This document shows positions 34,208 through 44,053 of a stretch of 64,000 bases of DNA, piece by piece. Made by a program: the position numbers and the translations under genes. The number at the start of each line of letters is the position of its first letter. The stretch's first letter is position 1. A model generated the notes under the pieces. It did not search any database, was not told the origin of the DNA, and saw only the letters and a list, made by a program, of their open reading frames with translations. Origin of the DNA: an uncultured Prevotellaceae bacterium (GTDB lineage Bacteria; Bacteroidota; Bacteroidia; Bacteroidales; Bacteroidaceae); NCBI GenBank assembly GCA_900318685.1, contig ONLL01000010.1, positions 1-64,000 on the forward strand, written 5' to 3'.

Positions 34208-35092
34208 CTATTTCCCTAGGATGATGTCGACAATGGCCAGTGCATCGTTGAGGGTGATACCCGCTTTGCCGTCGACATCAGCCGAGTTGCTGTTGAAGAT
34301 AGCCGGCGTGTGGCCCAAGAGGTAGCTGACGACTGCTGCCACGTCGGCAATGGTCACCTGTCCATCGGCATTGACGTCGCCTAGAGCAGCAGATCCGCTC
34401 TTAACCACTATGTGTACAGGATTGGCAGGCATGGTAAAACTGAAAGTGTTAACACTGGAACGGGTGTAGGGCAACTCGTCCTCAAAGGTCATGTTACCAC
34501 TTGTTACCAGCTCGTAGACCTTCACACTGGTCACGCCCTGGCCTTCCGGCGGAGTAGCCGTGAAGGTGACGGTCTCACCCGCCTTCTCCTTCGTCTTATT
34601 CCCTTCCACTGTGACGCTGCCCGTTATAGTGATGCCATAATCTATATCGTCCGGCATGCACACGGCCTCTATCTCAACATTGCGAGCGGGCATAGTGAAA
34701 GTGTACACTGCGCCCTCGGTCACGGTGGTATAGGCATCGTCGAAGGTGCCGCTGAAGTAGTACGACTCCAGACGATAGCCAAACGCCGACTCGTCGGCTG
34801 CACGTCGCGGTGCCTGTTCTCTGTGTCGTGATGCTGCCGACATGGCCTGCCAGTACTCTGCCTCGCTGCACTCGTAGTAGAGTTTGAAGCTTTGGAAGGT
34901 GCTGCCGCTGACGGGTGTTAGCGTCACGGTGATAGCATCGCCCTCGGCATAGCCGTTGTTCTGTGGACCAATGCTTACTGTGCAGTGCTGCTGCTTGACG
35001 ACGCTGATGGTGTAGTCCGCCGACTGCGCCTGCAGTGGGAGGATGGCTCCCACGCAGGCCAGCAGTGTTATCAGATATTTCGTTGTTTTCAC
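34208..35092 (-). CDS. secreted protein with dockerin-like tail
   Basis: A secreted protein of about 294 residues. Two starts are possible: an ATG at 35125, which overlaps the upstream gene by 26 nt, or a GTG at 35092, 8 nt after its stop. The GTG gives a compact signal peptide (MKTTKYLITLLACVGAILPLQAQ split by cleavage after AQ) and is preferred. The mature part has two beta domains of the bacterial-repeat kind (YTFTMPARNVEIEAVC, FSFTMPANPVHIVV), then two dockerin-like repeats (GDVNADGQVTIADVAAVVSYLL, ADVDGKAGITLNDALAIVDIIL). It probably follows the giant surface protein in one operon. Function unknown. Confidence 0.75.
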   Translation of the reverse strand: MKTTKYLITLLACVGAILPLQAQSADYTISVVKQQHCTVSIGPQNNGYAEGDAITVTLTPVSGSTFQSFKLYYECSEAEYWQAMSAASRHREQAPRRAADESAFGYRLESYYFSGTFDDAYTTVTEGAVYTFTMPARNVEIEAVCMPDDIDYGITITGSVTVEGNKTKEKAGETVTFTATPPEGQGVTSVKVYELVTSGNMTFEDELPYTRSSVNTFSFTMPANPVHIVVKSGSAALGDVNADGQVTIADVAAVVSYLLGHTPAIFNSNSADVDGKAGITLNDALAIVDIILGK

Positions 35093-35099
35093 TGTCGTA

Positions 35100-38000
35100 C
35101 TATTTGTTTGAGTATTTCTTACCATTGTAGATGTAGATTCCCTTCTCGGGCTTGCCGTCCAACTGTCGGCCGTTCAGGTCGTAATAGCGTTCAGTACCGT
35201 CGCTGTCGACGAGACGAAGGGTGCTCACGCCTGTGAGATCGACATCCTCGAAAGTCATGCCCAGGCTGCGTGCACCACTGAAGCTATTCTCGAGCAGGTA
35301 GGCTCGGAAGGGTGCTATGTAGGCATTGCCGTTGTTGGCCGGCACCTTCTGCCATTGTCCGTCGACAAGCATGAACAACTCTTGCTCGGTGGCTGTTTTG
35401 TTATCAATGCGGCTAAGCGTGCCGCGCATGGTGTAGCCCGCTAGGCGCCATTCGTTGGCCGCACTGGCAAGAACACCCGACGATGCCGGTATGCTGGCAT
35501 CCCCGTCGTGGTTGAGTGTGGCGGTCTTGTCTACCAATCGCACGACATAGGGCATTAGGGCATTCATCGTGCCGTCCGCCACTTCAGTCATGGTCAGCAT
35601 ACTGCCATTGCTGTCGGTTGGACTGTATGCCTTTGCCTTGCTGGTGTCAAGGGTCAGGCCGTAGGGCAGCATAGCCGAGAATACCCTACCCTTGCCCACG
35701 AGCGCACGGCTGTTTTCCACGCTGCCGGCCTCGAAGGCGTAGGGCACGCAGTAGTCGCGGCTGTCAATCAGACGGAACTTCTTGGCGTAGAGCTCTGAGC
35801 CGTCAGCCACCACGATGTTGGTGCCGGTGCTGGTACCATAAGCCTTCGGCAGGAAGACAAGCGTCTGCAGCGAGTCGATGCCGAGGCGGGCCAGGCCACG
35901 CTTCTTCACATCGTCGATGACATTGGTGGAGTCGCACATCAGCATGTCGACGTAGCTCAGGTTCTTGGCATTGCTGAAGAGGTTGTCCTCCATCACCTCG
36001 AGCGTCACGGGGAGTGTAATCTTCTCAAGGGCGGTCAGCTGTTCGAAGTCGGCACGTTTCAACGTGTCGACAGCGGTATAGGCCAGTGGTGTAAGATTCG
36101 TGATGCCAGTACGATTGCTGAACCACCCGCTGACGTCCTCCACGTCGAACAGGTCGTCCTGCGTGGCGGCAGCATGGGCGGCGAAGGCAGCGAACGACTC
36201 GTCGTCGTCGAACTCACCCGCAGATATAAGATTGGTTCGCGTGCGGTTGCGCGTGTACTTATCATCGGCCAGGTACTTGTCCAAGAGTGAGGGACGGACA
36301 TAGAACGCGTCGAACGTCGGACTATAGTTGTTGTCCACCATCTGCACGATCCAGTGGTCGTCGGTCAGCGGCAGCTTGTCCTCGGTGAGGATATAGAGGC
36401 GTGTGAGCATCGCATCGTCGTCGAACGAATCCCAGTTGAAGTCGGTCGTCTTGTCGCCGATGACACACACCTCCAGTGCCTCACACTCCTGCAAGGCCCT
36501 CGACTGCACGGTGGTACACGTCTTTGGCAGGATGAGCGTCTTCAGACTATAGGCCTGTAGCAGTGCATAGGAGGGCAGCGTGTCATTGCCCACGAACACG
36601 GTACTGTTGTTGTGTGTGACCGTGAGCCAGCAGTCGGGAGCCACGTCCCAAGAGCTGTGCTCCAGTGTGGCGTCGTAGAGATCGAGGTACTCCAGCTTGC
36701 CCATGTAGTTGCGGGTGTTGGTCCATGGGCAGAAGCCGGCAAGGTAGCGCAGGATGCTGAAGTCGGCACCCGAAAGCGGGCCTACTATCTTCAACTTTTT
36801 GTACCGGCTGTAGTCGCCGCGTGCGCTCGTGATGTATTCGATGGTTTCGCCACGGTTGGTGAACGGGTTGCGATTGTCGGTTGTCACCGTGAGTCCAAGG
36901 GCCTGTGCAAGCGTGTTCTTCTCCGTCACGGTGATGGTGATGATCTCGTCGTCGGTGTAGCGGTTATCGTCCACATTAATATATTGAGCATACTGCGGCC
37001 AAGCCTCACGATAGCGTTTGCAGAGATCCTTCGGCACGTAGATGCGGAAGTCGTCGTGGAACCAGTTGACCTGGAAATCGAAGGCATTGTTGGCGATGGC
37101 AGGTATACTGTCGGTCGAGATGTAGATGTCGGAGAGCTGGTAGCACTGGCTGAACACGCCCGAGCCGATGTATTTCACCGAGTCAGGGATGGCGATGTGC
37201 TCCAACACGGTGCAGCCGCGGAAGACGCCATCCTCGAGCGTGCGCACGTTCTGGAAGTAACGGAACTCGTCGAAGGAACGGATGCTGGTGTTACCGGCGA
37301 AGATGCCTTTCACGCTCTCCAGCCCGAGATACTCCGAGGGGAAGTAGTGCTCCTTGTCGGTCAAGGCGCGCAGCACAGCATCGTCTTCGAAGACAGACAT
37401 TACGCTCTGCGTGCGCTGTGTCAGCCGCGGGTCGCTCATATAGTCGGCCAACTGTGCCTGCGGCACATAGACCACTTGTATGTTGGCCTCCCAGGGGTCA
37501 TCGCTCTCGGAAGAGGCGAACTGGTCGGTCAGGAAGACCAGCTCCTCTATGCCGTTGAGGTTCTGCAATAGGTCGCGGGTGTACTTCGTGGTGTTGCTTC
37601 CCACGGCGATGCGCTTCAGAGAGGTGGCATCCTGGAAGGTGTTCTCTCCTATCTCAGTGACGCTTGCGGGCAGCACAACGCTCTCCAGTGCGTTGCAATT
37701 GTGGAACATATATTCGCCAACCCAGTTGTCCTTCTCCAGGTATTCATCCACGCCATAGCCGTTGTACGAGTGGTCGTCGTCCCGCTTCAGCTCAGCATTC
37801 CAGAGGTTCAGGTAGCGTAGCTGTCCGTCGGTGAACTCGCTCTCCCAGGCGTTGGCACCCATCAGGTGGCGCAGCACGCCGATGTCATCGCCATTCAGCG
37901 GTCCGCTGACAGTCAGGGAGTCATACTTGGCGTAGTTGCCCTGCAGGTAGCGGATCTTACTGTTCTCTTTCACGGGCGTCAGGCCCAGCTTGTCGGCCAC

Positions 38001-41000
38001 CTGGCCCACGCCGGTAGTGGTGATATGGGTCAGCTTCGGGTAATTGTCGATGCTGACGATATACTGGGCATAGTCACTCCACGCCTGCTTATAGGCATTC
38101 ACCTTCGCGGCAGGCACGTAGATCTTCAGGCCATCGTGAGCATCGAATTGCTCGAGGCCGAGGAGCGTGGCCGGTGTCTCGCCAAGCACGATGATGGTGT
38201 TCAGGGCCGTGGAGCCGGCGAAGGCTCCCTGCTGTATGGCTGTCACCGAGGCCGGAATCTCTATCTCAGTCAGGGACGTGCAGCTGGAGAACGCATTATC
38301 CCCTATGCGCTTGATGGTCGAGGGCAGCACGATATTACTCAGGTTGGTGCAGCCGTAGAACCACTGGTCGCCCACATAGTCGAGACCTACGCTCTCAAAC
38401 TGCTTGAAGTCAGCGAAGGAACGGATGTTGCCATTATTGGTGAACCGACCATCGAGCCAGGAGAATCCGATGCCGGCAATACGCGCCAGGTCGATGTAGT
38501 TGTCCCAGTAGTCATCGTCGGTGCCGGTGGCAGCGGGGTCGTAGTAGCGCATGTCCTTCAGCGCCTCATACACAGCCTCGTCGGTCTTGCGAATGATGCA
38601 GGGCATGAAGCGATCGCAGTAGACAGCCCACGTCGAGTCGGCCTCAAACCAGCTTACCTGCTGCGGCATCATTTTTATGCGCGCCGTAGTGCCGTCGAGG
38701 ATGCCCTTGCCCACCTTCACCTGCTGCGGCGTGAGGGCCTGCAGCTCGTTGGTGCCGTCGGTCTTCATATAGACGAGGTCAATGTTCACCAAGTTCCGGC
38801 AGTCGGCAAAGCAGGAGTCCTGCAGCGTGATGTCGAGACTGCTGTAGCTGTCACCAATGCCAGCCCATCCCATCAGGTCGGTGAAGGAGACAGTGCGCAG
38901 CATGCTGTTGCCGTAGAAGGCCTTACGGGCCACGTAGTCGAGCTGGTAGTTGTTGTACGTACCGATGTCGTTGCAAAGTTTCACAGCACCTTGGTGCCGC
39001 TGTGCGAAGCCAAAGTAGTCCACTTCGTCCATGCCAGTGACGATGGTATGTTCGATGAGGTGTCCGCTCACCTTGTTCTCCTTCTTGATGGAGTTCTGCT
39101 CGTATGCATAGGCATAGTTGGCACCGTATTCACGGTATTGGGTTACTGGCTGGGCGTTGCTGTAGGTGAAGTACTTCGCCAACGGAGCCCACGACTCGTT
39201 GTCAAGGAAATCCTGACGGCGGCTCTCGTCGATGACGATGTGGAAGTACTCCGGGTCGAGTCCTGCGAAAATGTTGTCACCGGCCAGCACGAAGTTCTCC
39301 GGTCCAAGGGCGCGCGTGCCACCATCGTTGTCCATCAGCAGCAGGTTTAGCTCACTGAGATTGGTGCATCCCACGAAAGCCGAGTCAGGGATGGTCAGCA
39401 GCATCGGCATCGAGGCGTTGCTGGTCTGCCCCTCGTTAGCATGGAATCTGACAGTCTTCAGGTTGACCTTATTGCGGAAGGCATCCTTGGCAAAGGTCAT
39501 CGTGATGTTCGACGTGGTGCTGTTGCCGTCGTTGTCGAAGCCGGCATAGATGACGACATTCTCATGGTTGCCTGACACATTCTTGATATAGGTATGGTAG
39601 AGGAGGTTCTTCGACGGCGTGGTGATGACGTAGCCACCACCCACGAGGCCCACCTGATGGATGTTCGACAGGATGTTGGCCCTCATACCCTTCTGCAGGG
39701 CGTCGCCGTTGTAGTAGCCCGTGCCACCCCAGCCGGCAGTGGCATACTGCGCCTGCGTGGTGACGGCAGCCGAATAGGCCCCAATCTCGAGGAGCTTAGT
39801 CTTCAGCAGATCTTTCTCTGCTGCCTTCAGGATGGCTGTCAGTGCACGATTATACAGCATCTTGGCTTCGAGCGTCCTCTGGGTTGCAATCTTTATTCCC
39901 TCAGTCACAGCTTCGCTTAGCACCTGACACATATTAGCACCGAGTTCTCCGTTCATACGTGACAGCATACCGAGAAATTCAGAAACAAAAGTTTCTGTAG
40001 GCACGCCCTCTGCCGTTAAAAAACCATTCCGCAATAAGGTCTCCTTGATGAAAATATTCTTGAAGATGTCGGCAGCATAAGACTGTCGGCCATAGAAAGC
40101 ATACACGGCAACAAGATCTTCGGTACCTCCACCTTGCAGAAGAAATTGTTCTACCTCAGGCAGCAAGGTCGAAGATCCTTTGATGTACGCCTCGTTTTGA
40201 GCTGCCGTCTCGAAGGCAAGTCGCGCACTCTCCACCTCTGCCGACAATGCCTTTGTGCTGGATGAGGTGATGGAGGTGGAGGATGCCAGCGAAGCCAGCA
40301 TGATGGCTACTTCGATGGCGATGCGCGGAGCCGTCCACCACGACACGTCCTGGCTGACCACCTGCGACGTCTGCATGATGCCGCCGGGAGCGGTGATGTA
40401 GCCGTAGGTCAGGCCATCCTTGGTGAAGTCGGACCTCTCGCCCAGCGGGTCGTAGTCGACAGGCTGGATATAGGCTATGTAAGGTGCCCAGTTGGGGTCG
40501 TCGAGGAAATCCTGGTAGAGGTTGGGCGATACCTGGATCTTGAAATCCTTGGGCACAGACCCGGTGGTCCCGATGGCACCTAGGCGTTGAGTCATCTCGT
40601 CGAACGACGTAGCATCCCTCAGTTGCTCATAGTCAGGACGGCCGAAGATATTATCGCCGGGGATGACATCCTTCGGGCCGAGCGTCTCCCAGTGGTCGGT
40701 TCCGTCCGTCACCTTATAGAACAGGCGTTGCACCTTTAGATTTGTGCAGCCGGCGAAGGCACCGTTGGGAATAACGAACTTCAGGTCGCTGTAGCTGTTC
40801 GACGAGTTGCCGTTGGTCTGGTGGAACTCGATGGCCTTCACGTGGGTGTTGCCGGCGAGGGCTCCGCTCTGCAGGTTGATGGTCTTGTAGTTGTAGTACG
40901 AGCCAGGGTCGTTGTAGATGCGCACGAGGCCGTTCTCATCGTCGATGTCCTCGTCATCGATGCCTACGACACTGGTGTAGTAGACGTTGCAGCCATCCTT

Positions 41001-43511
41001 AGTATCGAGCAGCGAGGCCGCGCTGAACTGCTGGTAGTTGCCACTCCACGTGCCTATCTGTTTCATCATCTGACTCTTGCCGCTATCGTCGTTCTTCAGG
41101 GCTTCCAGGTCCTGATAGTCGCGGAACCATCGATACTTCACTCCGTCGACGGTGAAGTCGGCCGACGAGAACTCATTGATCTGAATGCGGCTGCGCCAGG
41201 GACGCCACGTGTCGCTGGCAAGGAAGCTCCGGTATGCCTCTGGATGGACGCTGATCTTCATCTGGCTGCAGCCCGCAAAGGCATCGCTAGCAATGGTCGA
41301 CACCTGATGGGGCGCGAGCCCATCCCAGTGGTTGGTGCCATCGGTGGTGTACTGCACGAACTTCACCTCTTTGAGGTTCGTGCAGCCCTCGAAGGCACCC
41401 TCGCCGATGCTGAACATGAAATTCGTTAGGGCATCGTAGTTGTTGGCGTCGCTGTCCATGAAGTACAGATGCTCCATCGCCGTGCAGTCCTTAAAGGCAT
41501 GGGGTGCGATGATACCCACGTGGGAGTAGGTGCGCCAGTCGCCCACAAGATCGTTCTGAATCCAAACGCCGGTGAGACCATTGAACGTGGTGTTGGGATT
41601 GTCATGGTCGTAGCCCGTAATGGCAGTGATCTCAGCCTGCTTGTTGCCCACCTTCTTCACGAGGTTGGCTTTCTTGTCGGACGCATCATCGTTCTCAAAC
41701 ACCCATCCTTGCGCGATACGTTCCTCGTCGCTGATGAAGAAGTGGTAGTCGCAGCGCGAGAGGTAGCGGTAGGTGATGCCGTCGATGGTGCGTATGCATT
41801 CGGGATCGGGGATAGGGGTATTCGAGATGCTGAGTATGGGGGGACCCTGCACGTCGAGCAGCTGGTGCCGTCCGTTCTTGGTGAAGCAGTCGCTGACGAA
41901 CATGCCATAGTTCATGTCGATATGCCAGTGGTCGAACGCAAAGCCATTAGGTACATAGGTTTCAATAATAGCACCGTTCGTCCAATAGTGCTTGCCACCG
42001 AACTGCACGGTGGGATCGCTCACGAACTTATAGGAGCATAGCTCGTCGCTCATGGTGACGCCATCGAACACAAACGTGCCCTGCGCCTTCGACATGCCAC
42101 TCGTGCGATAGCAGCGGTCGAGGGTGATCTCGTAGTCGGTGCTTCCGTCGCTCGGGGTACAGGCATAGTAGAGGGCAACATTGTTGTACCCTTCGTAGGT
42201 GCCCTGCTCCAGACAGTTGGTGATGGTCTGCCGGTCTTTCGTGGTATAGTGGCTCCAGCCGATGAAAGGCGCGGCATAGCTGCCATCGTTGTGATACTCC
42301 ACGCTGATCATGCCATCGAAGAGGCAGTCGGAGAGCTTATTGCATGCCTCTGAGCCGTGACCGATGAAGCCACCGGCATACAGTCCCCCGTCGTGACGCC
42401 TTTCGCAGACATTGGCAGAGACCCGACAGTCTTCAATGATATTCGTCGGTATCTGGCCGTCCGCCCGGCCCTCGCATGCGCCCACGAGGCCTGATGTGTG
42501 GAGTATGCCTTTGACGAGGCCTATGATGTGCAAGTGGCGGATGGTGGCTCCGCATACGTAGTGGAAGGGTGCTGTGAAGGCATCATCACTAAGAATCCAT
42601 ACACCCAGTTCATGGCCGTCGCCGTCGTAAATACCGGCGAAGGGGGCATCTTTTGTTCCCACCATCTCTTCGACTTGATCGATGTCGACAGTCTGGCGGA
42701 AATACAGTCCTGCATAGCTATCGGTGGCACTGCCTTCGGAAAGAGTTTTCCAGTCGTCCTTACTCTTGATTAGGAACGGGTCGCTGAGAGTTCCAAAGCC
42801 ATCCCATGAGCCTATGAATGCTTCACCGTCGTTCAGAGAGATTCTATCGGATGTCGTATTCCCATCGACGAAGAAGTAGGTGCTGGGGGCTGTGCTGTTG
42901 TAGGTGCCATAGCCCGAGGTGAACACCCTCTGCTTCTTTTCAGGGTTCACGCCTATGTAGGCTCCTTCGGTGAAGGCTCCAGTGACGTTGATGAGCTGGT
43001 TCTTTGCCAAGTAGAGGTCGTCACCGGTATTGTCTCTCACCACGGGGTTGCCCTGCATGTTGATGTTGCTTTCTGAGCCCGCGACGTAGATGCCGCCGCC
43101 TTCCCGTGTAGCGGTATTGCCAGTAATGGTGCCGCCTTTGATGGTCAGCTCACAGCCCTCGCTGACGTAGATGCCGCCGCCCACATAGGCCCAGCCGCCA
43201 GTGATCTTGCCACCGGTTTGGCTGTCTGTGATGGTCAGCTTGGCACCATTCTGGACAAAGATGACCTGACCATCTCCGGCGGCATCCCCCAAAGCGCGCC
43301 TCAGCGTGTGGCCGTTCAGATCGAGTGTGACAGTCCGACCGTCGATGACCAGCCGGCCAGCAGTGAGTGTGAAATCACCGCCGAGTTTCACAGTACTGCT
43401 CTCGTTAACTAACGTACGCAGGGCTTCCTCATTCATGGCAGTGCCCTGTGCCCATGCTGCCTGCGCCACGATAAACAATGTGGCGAGGATGGTGAGTGAC
43501 TTTCTTCTCAT
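35100..43511 (-). CDS. giant BspA-like leucine-rich-repeat surface protein
   Basis: A 2803-residue protein with a signal peptide (about 1-21, ending AWAQ). Residues 70-175 are a beta-helix-like stretch (GGGIYVSEGCELTIKGGTITGN). BspA/Treponema-type leucine-rich repeats recur from about 650 to 2540, with IGEGAFEGCTNLKEVKF, IGDNAFSSCTSLTEIEIP and IGENTFQDATSLKRIAV. Residues about 1050-1260 are a helical, Ala/Glu-rich stretch that interrupts the repeats. The tail (YYDLNGRQL, KGIYIYNGKKYSNK) resembles a type IX sorting signal. BspA proteins mediate adhesion in related species; a role as adhesin or surface scaffold is inferred. It has a full promoter. Confidence 0.88.
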   Translation of the reverse strand: MRRKSLTILATLFIVAQAAWAQGTAMNEEALRTLVNESSTVKLGGDFTLTAGRLVIDGRTVTLDLNGHTLRRALGDAAGDGQVIFVQNGAKLTITDSQTGGKITGGWAYVGGGIYVSEGCELTIKGGTITGNTATREGGGIYVAGSESNINMQGNPVVRDNTGDDLYLAKNQLINVTGAFTEGAYIGVNPEKKQRVFTSGYGTYNSTAPSTYFFVDGNTTSDRISLNDGEAFIGSWDGFGTLSDPFLIKSKDDWKTLSEGSATDSYAGLYFRQTVDIDQVEEMVGTKDAPFAGIYDGDGHELGVWILSDDAFTAPFHYVCGATIRHLHIIGLVKGILHTSGLVGACEGRADGQIPTNIIEDCRVSANVCERRHDGGLYAGGFIGHGSEACNKLSDCLFDGMISVEYHNDGSYAAPFIGWSHYTTKDRQTITNCLEQGTYEGYNNVALYYACTPSDGSTDYEITLDRCYRTSGMSKAQGTFVFDGVTMSDELCSYKFVSDPTVQFGGKHYWTNGAIIETYVPNGFAFDHWHIDMNYGMFVSDCFTKNGRHQLLDVQGPPILSISNTPIPDPECIRTIDGITYRYLSRCDYHFFISDEERIAQGWVFENDDASDKKANLVKKVGNKQAEITAITGYDHDNPNTTFNGLTGVWIQNDLVGDWRTYSHVGIIAPHAFKDCTAMEHLYFMDSDANNYDALTNFMFSIGEGAFEGCTNLKEVKFVQYTTDGTNHWDGLAPHQVSTIASDAFAGCSQMKISVHPEAYRSFLASDTWRPWRSRIQINEFSSADFTVDGVKYRWFRDYQDLEALKNDDSGKSQMMKQIGTWSGNYQQFSAASLLDTKDGCNVYYTSVVGIDDEDIDDENGLVRIYNDPGSYYNYKTINLQSGALAGNTHVKAIEFHQTNGNSSNSYSDLKFVIPNGAFAGCTNLKVQRLFYKVTDGTDHWETLGPKDVIPGDNIFGRPDYEQLRDATSFDEMTQRLGAIGTTGSVPKDFKIQVSPNLYQDFLDDPNWAPYIAYIQPVDYDPLGERSDFTKDGLTYGYITAPGGIMQTSQVVSQDVSWWTAPRIAIEVAIMLASLASSTSITSSSTKALSAEVESARLAFETAAQNEAYIKGSSTLLPEVEQFLLQGGGTEDLVAVYAFYGRQSYAADIFKNIFIKETLLRNGFLTAEGVPTETFVSEFLGMLSRMNGELGANMCQVLSEAVTEGIKIATQRTLEAKMLYNRALTAILKAAEKDLLKTKLLEIGAYSAAVTTQAQYATAGWGGTGYYNGDALQKGMRANILSNIHQVGLVGGGYVITTPSKNLLYHTYIKNVSGNHENVVIYAGFDNDGNSTTSNITMTFAKDAFRNKVNLKTVRFHANEGQTSNASMPMLLTIPDSAFVGCTNLSELNLLLMDNDGGTRALGPENFVLAGDNIFAGLDPEYFHIVIDESRRQDFLDNESWAPLAKYFTYSNAQPVTQYREYGANYAYAYEQNSIKKENKVSGHLIEHTIVTGMDEVDYFGFAQRHQGAVKLCNDIGTYNNYQLDYVARKAFYGNSMLRTVSFTDLMGWAGIGDSYSSLDITLQDSCFADCRNLVNIDLVYMKTDGTNELQALTPQQVKVGKGILDGTTARIKMMPQQVSWFEADSTWAVYCDRFMPCIIRKTDEAVYEALKDMRYYDPAATGTDDDYWDNYIDLARIAGIGFSWLDGRFTNNGNIRSFADFKQFESVGLDYVGDQWFYGCTNLSNIVLPSTIKRIGDNAFSSCTSLTEIEIPASVTAIQQGAFAGSTALNTIIVLGETPATLLGLEQFDAHDGLKIYVPAAKVNAYKQAWSDYAQYIVSIDNYPKLTHITTTGVGQVADKLGLTPVKENSKIRYLQGNYAKYDSLTVSGPLNGDDIGVLRHLMGANAWESEFTDGQLRYLNLWNAELKRDDDHSYNGYGVDEYLEKDNWVGEYMFHNCNALESVVLPASVTEIGENTFQDATSLKRIAVGSNTTKYTRDLLQNLNGIEELVFLTDQFASSESDDPWEANIQVVYVPQAQLADYMSDPRLTQRTQSVMSVFEDDAVLRALTDKEHYFPSEYLGLESVKGIFAGNTSIRSFDEFRYFQNVRTLEDGVFRGCTVLEHIAIPDSVKYIGSGVFSQCYQLSDIYISTDSIPAIANNAFDFQVNWFHDDFRIYVPKDLCKRYREAWPQYAQYINVDDNRYTDDEIITITVTEKNTLAQALGLTVTTDNRNPFTNRGETIEYITSARGDYSRYKKLKIVGPLSGADFSILRYLAGFCPWTNTRNYMGKLEYLDLYDATLEHSSWDVAPDCWLTVTHNNSTVFVGNDTLPSYALLQAYSLKTLILPKTCTTVQSRALQECEALEVCVIGDKTTDFNWDSFDDDAMLTRLYILTEDKLPLTDDHWIVQMVDNNYSPTFDAFYVRPSLLDKYLADDKYTRNRTRTNLISAGEFDDDESFAAFAAHAAATQDDLFDVEDVSGWFSNRTGITNLTPLAYTAVDTLKRADFEQLTALEKITLPVTLEVMEDNLFSNAKNLSYVDMLMCDSTNVIDDVKKRGLARLGIDSLQTLVFLPKAYGTSTGTNIVVADGSELYAKKFRLIDSRDYCVPYAFEAGSVENSRALVGKGRVFSAMLPYGLTLDTSKAKAYSPTDSNGSMLTMTEVADGTMNALMPYVVRLVDKTATLNHDGDASIPASSGVLASAANEWRLAGYTMRGTLSRIDNKTATEQELFMLVDGQWQKVPANNGNAYIAPFRAYLLENSFSGARSLGMTFEDVDLTGVSTLRLVDSDGTERYYDLNGRQLDGKPEKGIYIYNGKKYSNK

Positions 43512-43624
43512 GCTGCTTTTGGTAATTGTTTAAGAGATAATTTGCTGCGATTCGCTGTACGAGGTACGGGAATACCCTTCCGCGAAGGTTTGCTTTTTAG
43601 TTCAATGATGTTGCTAAATTCTTG

Positions 43625-43656
43625 CAAATATACGCATTATTGCCTGAAAATCCAAA
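43625..43656 (-). promoter_or_regulatory. promoter for the giant surface protein
   Basis: Minus strand: TTTG (43656-43653), 20 nt, TATATTTG (43632-43625). The leader is about 105 nt. Confidence 0.65.
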
Positions 43657-43872
43657 CCTTCCTTTTGTATATTAACAATTATTAAGGTAGACGTACTGCC
43701 GAAGGCGGATTCCTCCGTGCTAAGCACGGGTGATGGGTATTCTGCGGTTCGTGAAGACTGCCATGTGATTTTTTGTTGTGTTTTTCCGTCATCTTACACT
43801 ATCGTCTTTAACTCCCTGAATCACATAGCAGTAGATGCAGTGTAGGTAGTTTGGTCATCTTACACTGCTACT

Positions 43873-43905
43873 TGTGGTACCAAAACAAGTTGTTTTGGTG
43901 CCGCA
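43873..43905. other. strong intergenic hairpin
   Basis: GGTACCAAAACA (43876-43887) pairs with TGTTTTGGTGCC (43891-43902) around a 3-nt loop, with outer pairs extending the stem to about 15 bp. No T run follows on either strand. The gene-free stretch 43512-44053 also contains a small CCGTGCT/AGCACGG hairpin near 43712, two CATCTTACACT copies and the tandem repeat at 43970. Confidence 0.7.
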
Positions 43906-43969
43906 CATCATAGCTCTTGCAGTGCGAAGTCCGCTCCTTTGCACTTGCGTTTGCGCTCGCAGCCTATGC

Positions 43970-44035
43970 TCCGACGGCTCGAGAGATACGTTCCGACGGC
44001 TCGAGAGATACGTTCCGACGGGGCGAGAGATACGT
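43970..44035. repeat. 22-bp tandem repeat, three units
   Basis: Units 43970-43991 and 43992-44013 are identical; 44014-44035 differs at two bases. Each contains TCCGACGG and CGAGAGATACGT. The last unit plus the following TCTCTCGC forms a GCGAGAG/CTCTCGC hairpin just after the ychF stop, a possible weak terminator. Confidence 0.85.
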
Positions 44036-44053
44036 TCTCTCGCTGGCATTAGC

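Noticed and set aside
37866-39350. 494-codon plus-strand frame opposite the giant surface protein
   Set aside because: A shadow of the minus-strand gene; the minus frame has clear leucine-rich repeats and the plus frame has no domain.
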